64,000 nucleotides of DNA from Periplaneta americana (GCF_040183065.1 NC_091126.1:145106204-145170203), one strand, 5' to 3'; shown: positions 11,175-22,523, numbered from the stretch's first letter. Notes: a model not told the origin generated them from the letters alone. Numbers and translations: made by a program.

Positions 11175-11671
11175 CAGTGGATCTAGCTAGAAATTTAAGA
11201 TTGGGGGAGGGGCAAGTTTTGGGAACATCACTTGGCAAATTTGCCTGTAACTTACATTCAACACATCTAAAAGACAATATATGAAATTATTGCTTAATAT
11301 TATGACATTTGAAATTAATTTAGACTCCCCAAAAGTTGTTATGAAGCAAAACTCATTCTCCGTGTTACAGAGTGAATCAACAGACGCCGACCCTAAATAA
11401 ATCTACGTAGTTACTGTGTTGAAAACGGTAGCTTCAACATTTCTTCGAAAATTATCGGTCAATTTAAAACAACTGTCAGCAGAATAGTTAAAAAGGATTT
11501 GTTATTCTGAATATTGGTCATTGTCGGTAGAAACAAACATTATTTTTCTTTCAGTGTCGCATTCACAACGCAAATGGAAGATTATTTCTTCATGGTTTAA
11601 ATGTAACATAATTTAAAAATGGGGGGGGAGTTGCTTCAACCCAGTGAGAGCCCCCCCTGCCTACGTCACTG
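11175..11671. mobile_element. Candidate hAT-like element with G-run ends
   Basis: The left end reads cagtggatctag followed by gggggaggggc. The right end, reverse complemented, reads cagtgacgtaggcagggggg. This terminal similarity is suggestive, but I found no matching 8-bp target duplication and no coding trace. Confidence 0.35.
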
Positions 11672-12310
11672 AGTGCATAAAATTTTGCGGTTCATTTATT
11701 ATATTATAGGTCTACGACAATTGAATCTATGAAAAACTGTTTGTTCAAAACTGAAGTTTTGTAACTACGTATTTCAGGAGACCTCTTAAACATTGCTTAG
11801 ATTGCTTGCTGTATGTAATTGGGAAGACACGTAATTTGCTAAATCATTTTGTAATTAATATACCTGTACCGGTATCAGTACGAATCCTGCTTAAGAAAAT
11901 AGATATGACAGAGAATGTCTTGAAGGTTTGCGTATTGAAATAGTCTTTTTTATTAATTTCACCACACGTCGGCGATACTTCACAATAAATTACGTTGTAC
12001 AGTACCTGTTCGCATTTGATATCGTAGCGAAAGTCCGTCCATCTACCTAGACAAGCCTGTTGCACGAACTTAAAACGCGAAACGTCATACTGAAATACGA
12101 GTTTTTTGTAATGATTATAAAATAAACTCTGATGTACTCACAAGTCACGAACTCTGATCTAGGGCAGAACCAGCTTTTGTCAATTTAATAAACACAGATA
12201 GAACGACGTAGCGAATGTTGTGTAAGTGTTTATAACATCAGAAAGAATATATGCTAATAATAAATAGATATAATTAAATGAAGCCGACTCTTCGATGATA
12301 ACGCACTTAC
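11672..12310. other. Unassigned
   Basis: No element recognised. Minus frame 11844-12065 shows no motif. Confidence 0.3.
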
Positions 12311-12500
12311 CTGGGATGTCACTACGAACAAACGAAGGCGTGATGCTTGTCATTAGGATGACGGCGCTCGATATTCCCCATCCTCCGCGCATATAGTGCG
12401 GGGATGGTCCATTTAGAGGGGTTACAGGCGGGATTGTTGGCGCGTTGGCGCCATTGCAAGTTGCAGAGCAATGCAATTGACTCAAAATGGCAACTACATA
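12311..12500 (-). other. Candidate exon or repeat with strong splice donor
   Basis: On the minus strand an open stretch of about 60 codons (SQLHCSATCNGANAP...MRGGWGISSAVILMTSITPS...SDIP) ends at CCCAG followed by GTAAGTG, a near-ideal donor with its GT at 12310-12309. The block is much more CG-rich than its surroundings and contains a hairpin (ccatcctccgcgc / gcggggatgg). There is no ATG at its start, only TTG. It may be a host exon or the 5' part of an unrecognised repeat; I cannot decide. Confidence 0.25.
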
Positions 12501-13274
12501 AGAAGTCAGCGTATATGGAAGAGGCTATTGTATATTTAATTACTTTGTTATACGAATAAATTCAAAGGAAAAATACTTTCTTATGATGTTATTAGAACAA
12601 GAAAGACTGCAAATAATGCGACAATATAGCTACGATGGAATTATAATGGAAGGGGATTAGGCTTGCCAGGTGTTTCGTATTGTACGAAATGTTTGACATT
12701 TGAGACCTGTAGCCTGTTTCATAAAAGGCCAGTAATTACAGAGGTAGCTTACGCCAGTAAATATCACATTTCTACTGGGGTAAAATTTATTGTTTCATAA
12801 AACTTTTCTTACTGCAGTAAACAAATCTACCGTGGTAAACTTGTTAGCCACGTTATTTTCTTGGGAGAGCGTAGAATGGCTGTTTTATAACCTTTGCCAT
12901 CACTGTAGATTATTTCTTACTGTTTTGTTTTGTTTCATATTGTTTTTGCACAGCAATGCGAGAAATAGCTTGCATTACAAACTCAAAACCCGTGAAACAA
13001 ATCTCATTTCTACGGAAAACACTTGATAACAAAGAAATATTATTTGGAAACTGCAAAGAATTTGAAGGAGAACAAATGGGCGGAACTGCGAGATTTCGCA
13101 GTTTCCATAGATTTGGTTACAAATGATAAATACTATTACAGTACTCAGGCTTAAAGACTAACATTGTATCAATAAATTTAAACTTGTATAGTATTCTTTG
13201 TCATTTAGGCAGTCTGTTATGGCAGAAGGAATGTTAAAACTATTGAATGTTTACTATGGCGATCAACATACTTA

Positions 13275-13395
13275 CATTGCTTCAATTTCACTCGGACCAT
13301 AAATTTTAATTAATGTTCCATCAACTATGCCACACACCATAATAATGGCATGCCAGCTATTTCATAAAAGTTATTAACTATGTTATTTAAATGAT
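13275..13395 (-). pseudogene. Harbinger transposase fragment
   Basis: The minus strand reads FYEIAGMP and, after a frame change, IMVCGIVDGTLIKIYGPSEI. The GxxDGTxIxI pattern carries the first catalytic Asp of HARBI1/PIF transposases, and F..IAG.P normally precedes it by a few residues. The rest of the enzyme is not readable. Confidence 0.7.
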
Positions 13396-13532
13396 TAGGC
13401 TATTTAACAAGCTGAAGAAAAGTGTGTTATTTATTCCATCGACAACCTTTCGAAAAACACGACAGACTGAGGCATTTGTCTCGAAACAGTGAAGAATTGT
13501 TATTTGAAGTTGCGCCTTTGGTGATAGGTAAT

Positions 13533-14722
13533 TAGGGACCGGATTTTTAGGTTTTTAAAAAGACCATTTTAGGTTTTTGGTATAGGTGGAATAGGTTTTT
13601 TTAGGTTTTATGTCTAATCTGTGAAAGGGGTCGCAAAAACTGCCAGATCGTTAAAAATGTATCCTTACAGTTATTCTTAAATAATAAATATATATTTATT
13701 AAGGCAACATGGACCACGAAACTGACCTTTTCAAGAACCAAGCTATTATCAAAATTTATAACATTCGAAGTTTTTGCTCCCTCCCCTTTAACATTATTTG
13801 TAGTTTGAATAAATTATTCTAACGATTAACATTTTATCTAATATAATTTGCCTTGATATAACTACCTAAATTTCAATTTTCAATAGATAAAATTAAATTA
13901 AATTTGTTCAAACTTGGTCAAGAATTATTTTAAAAGTAACAAAAAAACAAAACAACATTATTTACTGGTACTGTTCCTGGTTGCAATATATGACCAAATA
14001 CTTTTCAAGATTCTCGATTGAGAAGTTTTTTCTGTTGTCTCTCAAAATACATTTGAAGGATGAAAAGGTTCTTTTGACAGTACATGACGTCTTAGGTGCA
14101 AATTTAATTGCTGGAAATGCAGCAAGTACCCACGGTAACTGACAATTGAAGCTTTCCGTCTGGAGAATGGAGCACACACATTTCATATTTTCAAACCCTG
14201 GATTCCTCTGCAATACTTTCTTCAGTTTTAATGTGACGGCTTCACCCACGGGTCCTGGTACTTGTTTCTGTAGAAGTGAGTCAATGACACCAATTGCATC
14301 TTTCAGTTGTAGCGACGTTAAGGTTCCAAGTACTCAATATATTTTGGAAGGTCACTGGAATGTGCCTTGAGGAAAGGAAGGAAGTCATAGATGTAGTTAC
14401 TGCTAAGTACAGATTTTGCCTTAGGAATTAAGGTAGCCTCCTCCATGTCGAGTGTGTTCTTTCCTCTCTCTCTTCTCTCTCGAAATGTATTGATATTTCT
14501 CTCAAAAATGAAAAAAAAAAAAAAAAATCAATATATAACGCAGTAAATACAGGCTAACGCTTATCAACAATGATTTAGGTTTTTTTAGGTACTAAGGTCC
14601 AATTTAGGTTCAACAAAATTCACATATACGACTCCTACGATCATGATTCGGAAAAGTACTGAAGAAATTATGAGTTCAGAAGCAAGGAAGAAATAGGTAA
14701 AAGCCTACAAATCCGGTCCCTA
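13533..14722 (-). mobile_element. hAT-like relic nested in the Harbinger element
   Basis: Inverted ends TAGGGACCGGATTTTTAGG (left) and, reverse complemented, TAGGGACCGGATTTGTAGG (right), with subterminal repeats of tttaggtttt. The C-terminus of a hAT transposase survives at 13962-14249; the N-terminal region is missing. No clear 8-bp target duplication remains. Confidence 0.65.
13962..14249 (-). pseudogene. hAT dimerisation-domain fragment
   Basis: A 95-codon minus frame includes TVKRTFSSFKCILRDNRKNF, then SIENLEKYLVIYCN. This matches the ERSFSxYKxIL...R..F..EN....V..CN signature of the C-terminal dimerisation domain of a hAT subgroup found in insects. The related signature ERSFSQFKTCVSDRRRRLT occurs at 30641-30847. 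Confidence 0.7.
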
Positions 14723-15769
14723 GTTATGATGAATGGTTCCTTTTATTGTCATGAAGTAGGAAGGACTCAATACTTTGTAATACAGTATGAAACTGTTGAC
14801 AGTTAATTGGAATCGTTAATTATATTCATAAGTATTTTCCATATAAACATATTCTAGCATTAGTCTGAAAACAACTGGTCTTCTGTATTGCACAGGCTAC
14901 ATCTTCATCACTAGATTCTCTCGAAAACAAAATGCAATATACTTTTGACTTACGGAAATAAATTATTTACACAATTGAAAATATTTTACCCAGCTAGGGC
15001 GGTGGGTAGAAATATCTGTTTAATACCGCGGTTAATCTGAGAACAGTATTATCATGAAACAACAATCAGTTTACCGCAGTAAAAATCAGCTTACAGCTCG
15101 ACCAAGTTAAGTCTGCGAGCCGAGAGGGGAAGTTGGAGGCAGTTCTTAGTGAAAGGAGGCGGTAACGAGAGGAGACCAGTACAGTCTCATATGACAGCAA
15201 AGTTTTCCTACTGCGCTTCAGTTCATAGAGCGGTAACAATTTAAGACGCTTTGAAATAGACTGTACTTCTACTTCTGCTTGACAGTGAGGTCTGAAGATA
15301 AGGACAAAAAATCCGTGCGCTCCGTAGTGTATTTTAAACGATGTGCACACGTTGAAATCTGAGCGTCAAGTGACCTATGTGGCAACTGTGTTTTGCCTCT
15401 ACATTCCATCCCGATATCCCCACTCGCAGACTTGACTTGGACAAGCTGTAGTGGAGTATATTTTTGACTACCGCGGTAGTTTTACTGGACCTACAGCAGT
15501 ATTTACCGCGGTAAAGTTTTGTGAAACAGGCTACTGAAGAACTTGTGTTATATGAACTCCATACGAGAGACTAAAAATCCAGTATTTATATTTATATTTA
15601 TATTTATATTTTGTTTTTCCTTACTCTTTGTACGAGTATCGTGTTGTAGAATTATGATAATGAACATTCACTTTTTTTATTAACATCAATGTCTTTAGAA
15701 ACGTGGAAACGGAGCAAATAAATGTAAACTTATAGCTGCTTTTTTCTTATTATTCTTCTTCTTCGACCA

Positions 15770-16180
15770 TGTATTAGACCTAATGGCCTGTTGCGGTCTT
15801 ACACCAACGTTTCAGTGGACGACCCAAAGTTATTTTTCCTGAAGTTCGGCAGTTTATTATTTGTCGTGATAATCTTGTAGGCGGCATTCTGTGTACGCCT
15901 ACATGAGAATTTCATTTGTCTATAATTTCTTTTTCTCTCTAAAATAGGATCCATTTTTAATTTTCTAACATATCTCTAGCCTTTTTTCGAGTCTAATTTA
16001 GTATAGCCTGTAAATCTTAACAATTTCATTTCATTGGCAGTGATTAGGTGTTCGTCACATTTACGTATGGTCCAAGCTTCATTTCCATACATGAGAATAG
16101 GTCTCGCCAATTTTTTGTAGGCTTTGATTATTTTGGACAAGGGAAAGTTTGAAAATGTTATTAATAGGCCTTCTGTTTCA
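15770..16180 (-). pseudogene. RTE/BovB-like LINE reverse transcriptase end
   Basis: The minus strand reads ILMYGNEAWTIRKCDEHLIT, then ANEMKLLRFTGYTKLDSKK. After frame changes a GRPLKRW motif appears near 15820. LxYGxEAWT...E.H...ANEMKxLRxxxGYTxxD...GRPxKRW is the usual C-terminal part of insect RTE-type reverse transcriptases. Several stops and frame changes. Confidence 0.75.
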
Positions 16181-16954
16181 GTTAACCCTGCAATGATTCC
16201 CGGGGTGACTCGTTATTCCAAATGACCCCATTTTCTTCTGTAGTTTAGTCTAATAATCTAATAATAGCTTGGGCTATTCAACGACAACAAAAGTTTTAAT
16301 TTCCTGTAGTAGAGGGAGGAGAGAAAAGTCATTGGGTGACAACATACCCCAGGTGAGCAGTAATGAGTCCAAAAAAGAGTGAGCAGTCCAGGATTAAAAA
16401 AGAGGCTTAATTTTATTCCCAAGCAATATCTGTGCATATAATAATTTAGTTTAGTGATTATGAGTTACAGAAACCCTTCGCACACACTGGAGCCTGATTC
16501 TCATTCCGTCTTACTTGACATCTTAGACTTGCGCAGGTAAAACTGACACTAAGACGGACAGTCTATGGGGCTTTTTAATCCTGTAATAAGATTCTGGTTG
16601 CAAATTATTTGCAGAACAGGCAAGCCTATATGTAAATAACAGTTCATAATGTCTCCTTTCATTCGCAAAATCTGAGTGATTTTAATTTTGTAGCAATTAT
16701 CAACAAAACTTTCACAGAAATTTAGTTCGATTCCAAATAATTAAATAATTATTTTCCATTTTGAGGAGTGCATGATAGATAAAAAAATTGTCCAACTAGG
16801 ATATTTTTAAGTCGAAAATTTAAGCATTGCGCATGTCCAGCGTCAAAAGTCTAAAGCATTAGAGTAAAAGAGGCGTGTGTGGAAGAATTTTCATTCCTGT
16901 ACCATCTTAGACTTGGCATGAAGTGAATCTGTAGGTGACTGATTTTCTGTGCGT
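16181..16954. other. Unassigned
   Basis: Contains two similar words (catcttagacttg at about 16520 and 16902) separated by 380 bp, which may be remains of a repeat. No coding motif. Confidence 0.3.
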
Positions 16955-16968
16955 GTACATGCATGATT

Positions 16969-17558
16969 CCATGTATTGTGGGACCCTATCACCACGGCAT
17001 GGCGCGTCCTCAGGTTGCGGATAGAGGAGACGGCCTCCAGATATGGAGGGTAGCTGTGAATATATTGAATAAGCAGTCGTGGACAGCCGATAAGGAGTGT
17101 TCCTCCAGCTTGGGGGTTGGGCGAAGGGCTAACAACCCATCACCATAAAAACAGCTTGTTACGAACCTCTACAATAAGCCTCGGAATAGGACTGATTCTC
17201 TGGCACTACCACAGCAAAGGAATGGAGAAAGTTACACAACGCAGAACTGCACGCATTGTATTCTTCACCTTACATAATTAGGAACATTAAATCCAGACGT
17301 TTGCGATGGGCAGGGCATGTAGCACGTATGGGCGAATCCAGAACTGCATATAGAGTGTTAGTTGGGAGACCGGAGGGAAAAAGACCTTTGGGGAGGCCGA
17401 GACGTAGATGGGAGGACAATATTAAAATGGATTTGAGGGAGGTGGGATATGATGATAGGGACTGGATTAATCTTGCACAGGATAGGGACCGATGGCGGGC
17501 TTATGTGAGGGCGGCAATGAACCTTCGGGTTCCTTAAAAGCCATTTGTAAGTAAGTAA
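16969..17558 (+). mobile_element. Internally deleted LINE (both ends kept), with TSDs
   Basis: A 590-bp insertion bounded by a perfect 14-bp duplication, gtacatgcatgatt, at 16955-16968 and 17559-17572. The left half (to about 17219) is LINE 5' sequence (ggcgaagggctaacaaccca ... ccacagcaaagg). It is joined directly to the reverse transcriptase C-terminus, which ends in a (TAAG)n tail. Because the TSDs bracket both halves, the deletion happened before or during retroposition: a half-LINE type non-autonomous element. Confidence 0.88.
17220..17537 (+). pseudogene. LINE reverse transcriptase C-terminal ORF
   Basis: Open for about 105 codons: EWRKLHNAELHALYSSPYII, then SRRLRWAGHVARMG, GRPEGKRPLGRPRRRWEDNI and a terminal AAMNLRVP stop. 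The RRLRWAGHVxRM...GRRxxGRPxxRWxD motif is characteristic of insect LINE C-termini. It is intact as a frame but lacks the catalytic domain and a promoter of its own. A short antisense copy of the very end occurs at 63500-63560. Confidence 0.85.
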
Positions 17559-17572
17559 GTACATGCATGATT

Positions 17573-17904
17573 GCAAACAAGTTGGAGTGTGCGTGGAGTT
17601 TTCTGTTCAAGCGTCAATTTTAACTGTTTCGACTTTGCACTTTGCGTCTAGGACATTATGTCGTAAACCATACTTTTTTGGGCGAATTCATCCGAATTTA
17701 TCATGATAATTCATGCTTGTGGAAGATCAAAAATGTAAAGAGTACTCAGTTAATAATAAAAAATATTGCTAAGAACAGTTACGAGCTAAGTTACTGGAAC
17801 AGAATCCTAACCAACAAAGGAAACAGTTGTAAAAAAATAATAAATTCGCTACGAAGATGTTTTCGGAAAGAGTTGATGAGTTCTGGGATGCATTCTGGTT
17901 GAAT
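17573..17904. other. Unassigned, upstream of the mariner fragment
   Basis: Possibly the decayed 5' part of the mariner element that follows. No motif readable. Confidence 0.3.
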
Positions 17905-18302
17905 TTATTGAACCTGGACAGACCACAAATGCTGTCCGCTATATCCAGACACTCTTGAAGCTTCGTCATGCATTGCGCGGAAAACGCCCTGGAAAGATCA
18001 TCCTGTAACACGATAACGCTCGGCATTACACTGCTCGTGCCACCGTGTAGATAATCAGGACATTTGGGTGGGAAACTCTTCTGCACTCTCCCTACAGTCC
18101 CGACTTGGTACCCTCAGACTACCATATTTTCGGTTCTGTAAAGGAACAGCTGCAAGGCTAGTGCTACGAGACGCTGGAGGACAACTGGAAGGCAGTGCGT
18201 CGATTTCTTCGGGAAACTGGAACGGACTTCTACCGTACGGGAATTTTCAAACTTACAGAATGGTGGGGAAAATGTATGCAAAGAAATGTAGATTATATTG
18301 AA
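17905..18302 (+). pseudogene. mariner transposase C-terminal half
   Basis: The pieces read LRHALRGKRPGKI, HDNARHYTARATV, SPYSPDLVPSDYHIFGSVKE, then ETLEDNWKAVRRFLRE...TDFYRTGIFKLTEWWGKC and VDYIEK with a stop. HDNAR and YSPDLxPSDYHxF hold the second and third catalytic Asp of mariner (DD34D) transposases, and the FYxxGIxKLxxWxxKC...DYxEK tail is complete. There are several stops and at least two frame changes; the terminal repeats are not recognised. Confidence 0.85.
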
Positions 18303-18374
18303 AAGTGACAGAAAAATCTGTAGATTAAGATGACGTAACTGGTTTTTCTAAAAGGTAAAAATTAATATTTATAA

Positions 18375-18965
18375 CAATGGGTTGCTCATGACTTTCAGTA
18401 CGACCTGTATGACACTCGTACAAAGAGTAAATACATTTACATATCTCGGATACATATTACACTTCATCGATGAAGTAGACAGTCCAGAGAAAATGTTTAA
18501 ATACACTAAAACAATGGGAATAATTAACAATAATATGGAATCTTCCTTAAGGGGAGGTGGTACACCAAGGCAGGACAAAATATAATGTGTATGTGTCCTG
18601 ATCCATTTACAAAAATGTCTATCAGTACAGAAACCGTCAATATATTAGTGTACCAAATTTCATCGCCTTAGGATTGGTAGTTTTAGAGAAAATCAAGAAT
18701 AAAGATAGCAAATTTAACATTGCGGAGATAGGGTGTACCACCTCCCCTTAATATAAACCATACTAGAATTCGCCTATACAAGACGTTGGCGAGAACGTAC
18801 TTTGTTACTGTATTGAGGCATTAAGGAAGAAAGACGAAAGTAGAATAACGGCTAATAAAATGATAATTATGAGATACACAGCAGGGTATACAAAATGGGA
18901 TCATAAACTTAATGAAGACATAATGGAAGAATTACAATTAGAACCTGTAAGTGCATCACTTAAAC
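18375..18965 (+). pseudogene. RTE-like LINE fragment split by a MITE
   Basis: The left part reads VQRVNTFTYLGYILHFIDEV, then FKYTKTMGIINNN. The right part resumes with TRIRLYKTLARTYFVT, then ESRITANKMIIMRYTAGYTK and WDHKLNEDIMEELQLEPVS. Order and spacing match RTE-type reverse transcriptase thumb/C-terminal sequence. The MITE at 18551-18747 interrupts it exactly between the two parts. Confidence 0.8.
18551..18747. mobile_element. TTAA-flanked MITE inside the LINE
   Basis: Perfect 16-bp terminal inverted repeats, GGGGAGGTGGTACACC, with TTAA on both sides (18547-18550 and 18748-18751). The TTAA duplication points to piggyBac- or Kolobok-type transposition. Its insertion splits an otherwise collinear LINE, which confirms its limits. 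Confidence 0.88.
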
Positions 18966-19704
18966 CAGGCACGTATTTGCGCATGCGCCATATGAGTTCG
19001 GGCCCAGGGCGGCAAATTCGTAGGGACGGTAAGATAAAGACAAAATCGAGCTTAAAATATATTTTTTTTATATTTTCGTACTTTGCAAGATGCTTGCGTC
19101 AAAAAGTAGTAGGTTGAATTGTTGTTACATGCTACTCTTCTTTATAGTTTGGCTGTAAATTTCCAAGATTTACATAGGCCTATGTTCTTTTGGGGAGAGT
19201 GAAAAATATTTTCGGGAAGAAATTTCTAAGTCATCCAATGAAACGTAGGGTTACAAATTCAACCGTGAATTGTAACAGGTTTCAGCATTAAGATAGAGAG
19301 GGCGTTCGATACTACTCTACCGGAGGAACTTGGCACCAAAATAACAGAGCTGTCCGATCAGCTGATCCAGGGCAAAATATTACGCAGTGTACTTTACATA
19401 CAATGTATTACGAATATAATGGTAGCCTATACTAGGATGTATTAAGTTAAAAAATTTGGTAGATCCTAATTTAACAATCCCCTTGATTTATTATGCATAC
19501 TGCTACTGCTAGAAATATCCTAAAGATTTGTTCACTTATTAGCCCACCTGCAATGAAATGGTTAAGGAAACAAAACGAGTTACATGCATGACCCCACCCC
19601 CACCTATCAAGTATTACATAAAATGCCCACTAACTATAAAATATAACAGAACCAAAAAGTTATATATAAATATATGCTCCACTGTGAAAGATTACAGACA
19701 CTTG
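18966..19704. other. Unassigned
   Basis: Around 18998-19020 lies a gggcccagggcggcaaattc word that resembles a DNA-transposon end, without a partner found. Nothing else recognised. Confidence 0.3.
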
Positions 19705-19708
19705 TTAA

Positions 19709-20402
19709 GGGGTTAGGTACAGCTTACAGCAGTAAAATTTTGGAAATATTCAACTATTTTTTCCTCCATTACTCTAGACTGTACAATAATAAAAATTAGT
19801 ATGTGTAAAACACTACCCTGCTATATGAAAAAGTATTTTTACGATTTAAAAAAATTATTTAGGCCTATTTTTTTTTTTTTTTTTTTTTTCAAAATTCAGT
19901 TCACTGTGCAGTGATGAAGCGTTTCCCACATAACTCAAAAACTATCCAACATTCTGTGATGAAATTTTTGTATGTATTCGTGCATGCCATATCTACAATA
20001 TGATGCAAGATCACTCTTTATCTTTGATAGATTGTCTGATAAAAAATAAATTCATTAAAAATGGTCAAATATCAGTATTATCTTCTAACACAAAATAAAA
20101 CAAATATTATTTATCAAGGTATGTAGTTGTATTGCAAACATGAGTTTCAGCAATAAAATAAAAGGGAGAGAAGATGAAAAAGTTAACAAGTTTATGAGTT
20201 ATGAGGGAAAAGTGAACTACCACCATTATGAGTTCTAAAAAAATACATAAATATTTTTTTAATCATAAAAGTATTTTTTCATATAGCAGAAGGATAGTGT
20301 TTTACACATACCAATTTTCATTATTGTACAAGATACAGTAATGGAGGAAAAAAATGTTGAATATTTCCAAAAATTTTACTGCTGTAAGCTGTACCTAACC
20401 CC
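19709..20402. mobile_element. Long-inverted-repeat (foldback) element, GGGG ends
   Basis: Arms of about 150 bp start GGGGTTAGGTACAGCTTACA at 19709 and are mirrored at 20402. The inner parts stay similar further in. TTAA precedes the left end (19705-19708); the right neighbour is gtga, a possibly mutated copy. End sequence and target resemble the smaller MITE at 18551. There is no coding capacity. Confidence 0.82.
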
Positions 20403-20697
20403 GTGAGGACATCATAGAGTAATAAAATTTCTTTAATTTTCAGTATTTGAAACAAAACATCATTATATAAGTTTACCATACATCCCGTAAAAACGGAACA
20501 GTCCTGTTTTTGGTCTAGAGGTTCTGCGTCCCCGTAATGTTTGTCGGAACATGCAAAAGTCCCATGCTTTAATCAAAATTTATTTCATAATGTAAAAATC
20601 AATAATTGCTCTAACTGATGTTTACTTCATATAGTGATCTTCCCATACTCGACGTCCATACGATGCCTCTTCTCTGCCCGGCATCAGCTGATTTATT

Positions 20698-20706
20698 ATT
20701 TATTTA

Positions 20707-20749
<43 letters not shown>

Positions 20750-21000
20750 TTAGTAGGTTATTTTACGACGCTTTATCAACATCTAAGGTTATTTAGCGTC
20801 TGAATGAGATGAAGGTGATAATGCCGGTGAAATGAGTCCGGGGTCCAACACCGAAAGTTACCCAGCATTTGCTCATATTGGGTTGAGGGAAAACCCCGGA
20901 AAAAACCTCAACCAGGTAACTTGCCCCGACCGGGAATCAAACCCGGGCCACCTGGTTTCGCAGCCAGACGCGCTGACCGTTACTCCACAGGTGTGGACAC
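20698..21000 (-). mobile_element. SINE family B with (ATT)n, full length
   Basis: The tRNA head at the right end has the B box reading cgggtttgattcccgg. The body is the same as the copy at 10801, with an ATT-rich tail on the left. Perfect 13-bp duplication cagctgatttatt at 20685-20697 and 21001-21013. Confidence 0.93.
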
Positions 21001-21234
21001 CAGCTGATTTATTCTGGTACCACTACTCAGCAAGCTTTATCCCTTCTACCTACTTTCATGTTCGAAGGTAACAGGTTATAGGGCGTAATATTGGTTTCTC
21101 TCATAAGTTCCTTCTCTTTTATCGTAAGGGTCATATGTTCCGCCTGAAGATACTCTACCCTCTGTACAGCTAAGTTATCATAGTTGCCGAAACACCCCTG
21201 CGACAACCGATATGTCAGTATGTATTCATGGTTC

Positions 21235-21300
21235 ACCGCTGTGGTCTCGTGGTAGCGTCTTACCTGAGCCCTGGTACTATTTTATTTACGACTACACTCC
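21235..21300 (+). mobile_element. SINE tRNA-head fragment
   Basis: ccgctgtggtctcgtggtag resembles a SINE A-box region; the B box and body are absent. Confidence 0.35.
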
Positions 21301-21311
21301 TGGATATTTGT

Positions 21312-22523
21312 TTAGGTTAAAAAAGTAGCATGTCAAACTTCAGTCATTAAGTTAAAAAAGTGACATGTCAAACTTCAGTTATTAAGTTAAAAGAGTAACA
21401 TGTCAAATTTCAGTCATTAAGTTAAAAAAGTAACATGTCAAACTTCAATCTTTTAAGTTAAAAAAGTAACATGTCAAACTTCAATCTTTTAAGTTAAAAA
21501 AGTAACATGTCAAACTTCAATATTTAAGTTAAAAAGTAACATGTCAAACTTGAAGTCAAAAAAGTGACATGTCAAACTTCAGTCATTAAGTTAAAAAGTA
21601 ACATGTCAAACTTCAAATTTTAAGTTAAAAAAGTGACATGTCAAACTTCAAACTTTAAGGTAAAAAAGTAACTTCAATCTTTAAGTTAAAAAAGTAACAT
21701 GTTAAATTTCAATCTTTTAAGTTAAAAAGTAACATGTCAAACTTCAAACATTAGGTTAAAAAAGTGACATGTCAAACTTCAAACTTCAAGTTGAAAACGT
21801 AACATGTCAAACTTCAATCTTTAAGTTAAAAAAGTAACATGCCAAACTTGAAGTCAAAAAAGTGACATGTCAGACTTCAGTCATTAAGTTAAAAATGTAA
21901 CATGTCAAACTTCAATCTTTTAAGTTAAAAAAGTAACATGTCAAACTTCAATCTTTAAGTTAAAAAAGCAACATGTCAAACTTCAATATTTTAAGTTAAA
22001 AAAGTAACATGTCAAACTTCAATCTTTAAGTTAAAAAAGTAACATGTCAAACTTCAATCTTTAAGCTTAAAAAGTGACATGTCAAACTTCAGTGATTAAG
22101 TTAAAAAAGTAACATGTCAAATTTCAGTCATTAAGTTAAAAAAGTAACATGTCAAACTTCAATCTTTTAAGTTAAAAAAGTAACATCTCAAACGTCAATA
22201 TTTCAAGTTAAAAAAATGACATGTCAAACTTCAATCTTTAAGTTTAAAAAGTAGCATGTCAAACTTCAATCTTTAAGTTAAAAAAGTAATATGTCAAACT
22301 TCAATCTTTAAGTTAAAAAGTAGCATGTTAAACTTCAATCTTTTAAATTAAAAAAGTAACATGTCAAACTTCAGTCATTAAGTTAAAAAAGTAACATGTC
22401 AAACTTCAATCTTTTAAGTTAAAAAAGTAACATGTCGAACTTCAATCTTTAAGTTAAAAAGGTAACATGTCAAATTTCAATCTTTAAGTTAAAAAAGTAA
22501 CAAGCGAAACTTCAATCTTTAAG
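21312..22523. repeat. 35-bp minisatellite, about 34 units
   Basis: Tandem units of the form agttaaaaaagtaacatgtc plus aaacttcaatcttta. Unit length varies slightly through A-run and cttt/catt changes. A subset carries gtgacatgtca, which makes a 10-bp palindrome TGACATGTCA. No spacer diversity or cas-like gene: an ordinary minisatellite. Confidence 0.95.

Larger units (their letters stand above)
12709..15534 (-). mobile_element. PIF/Harbinger-like element with nested insertion
   Basis: Outer ends are inverted: GTAGCCTGTTTCATAAAA at 12709 and, in reverse complement, gtagcctgtttcacaaaac at 15534. Further inside, inverted ccgcggtaaa/taccgcggta words recur. A Harbinger-type transposase trace lies at 13275-13395 on the minus strand. 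A hAT relic (13533-14722) is nested inside, so the original element was about 1.6 kb. Confidence 0.7.

Noticed and set aside
12305-12345. acttacctgg followed by gaaggcg, similar to the start of U1 snRNA
   Set aside because: Similarity does not continue through the U1 stem-loops or the Sm site. On the other strand it is a simple consensus splice donor.
17256-17537. 93-codon ORF as a possible functional gene
   Set aside because: It is the C-terminal end of a LINE reverse transcriptase within a TSD-bounded insertion. The homologous text starts further upstream at 17220, so the ATG at 17256 is not a real start.
21312-22523. Regular direct repeats that could suggest a CRISPR-like array
   Set aside because: Units abut with no unique spacers and the context is a eukaryotic genome. 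Ordinary minisatellite; the same holds for 46361-47718.
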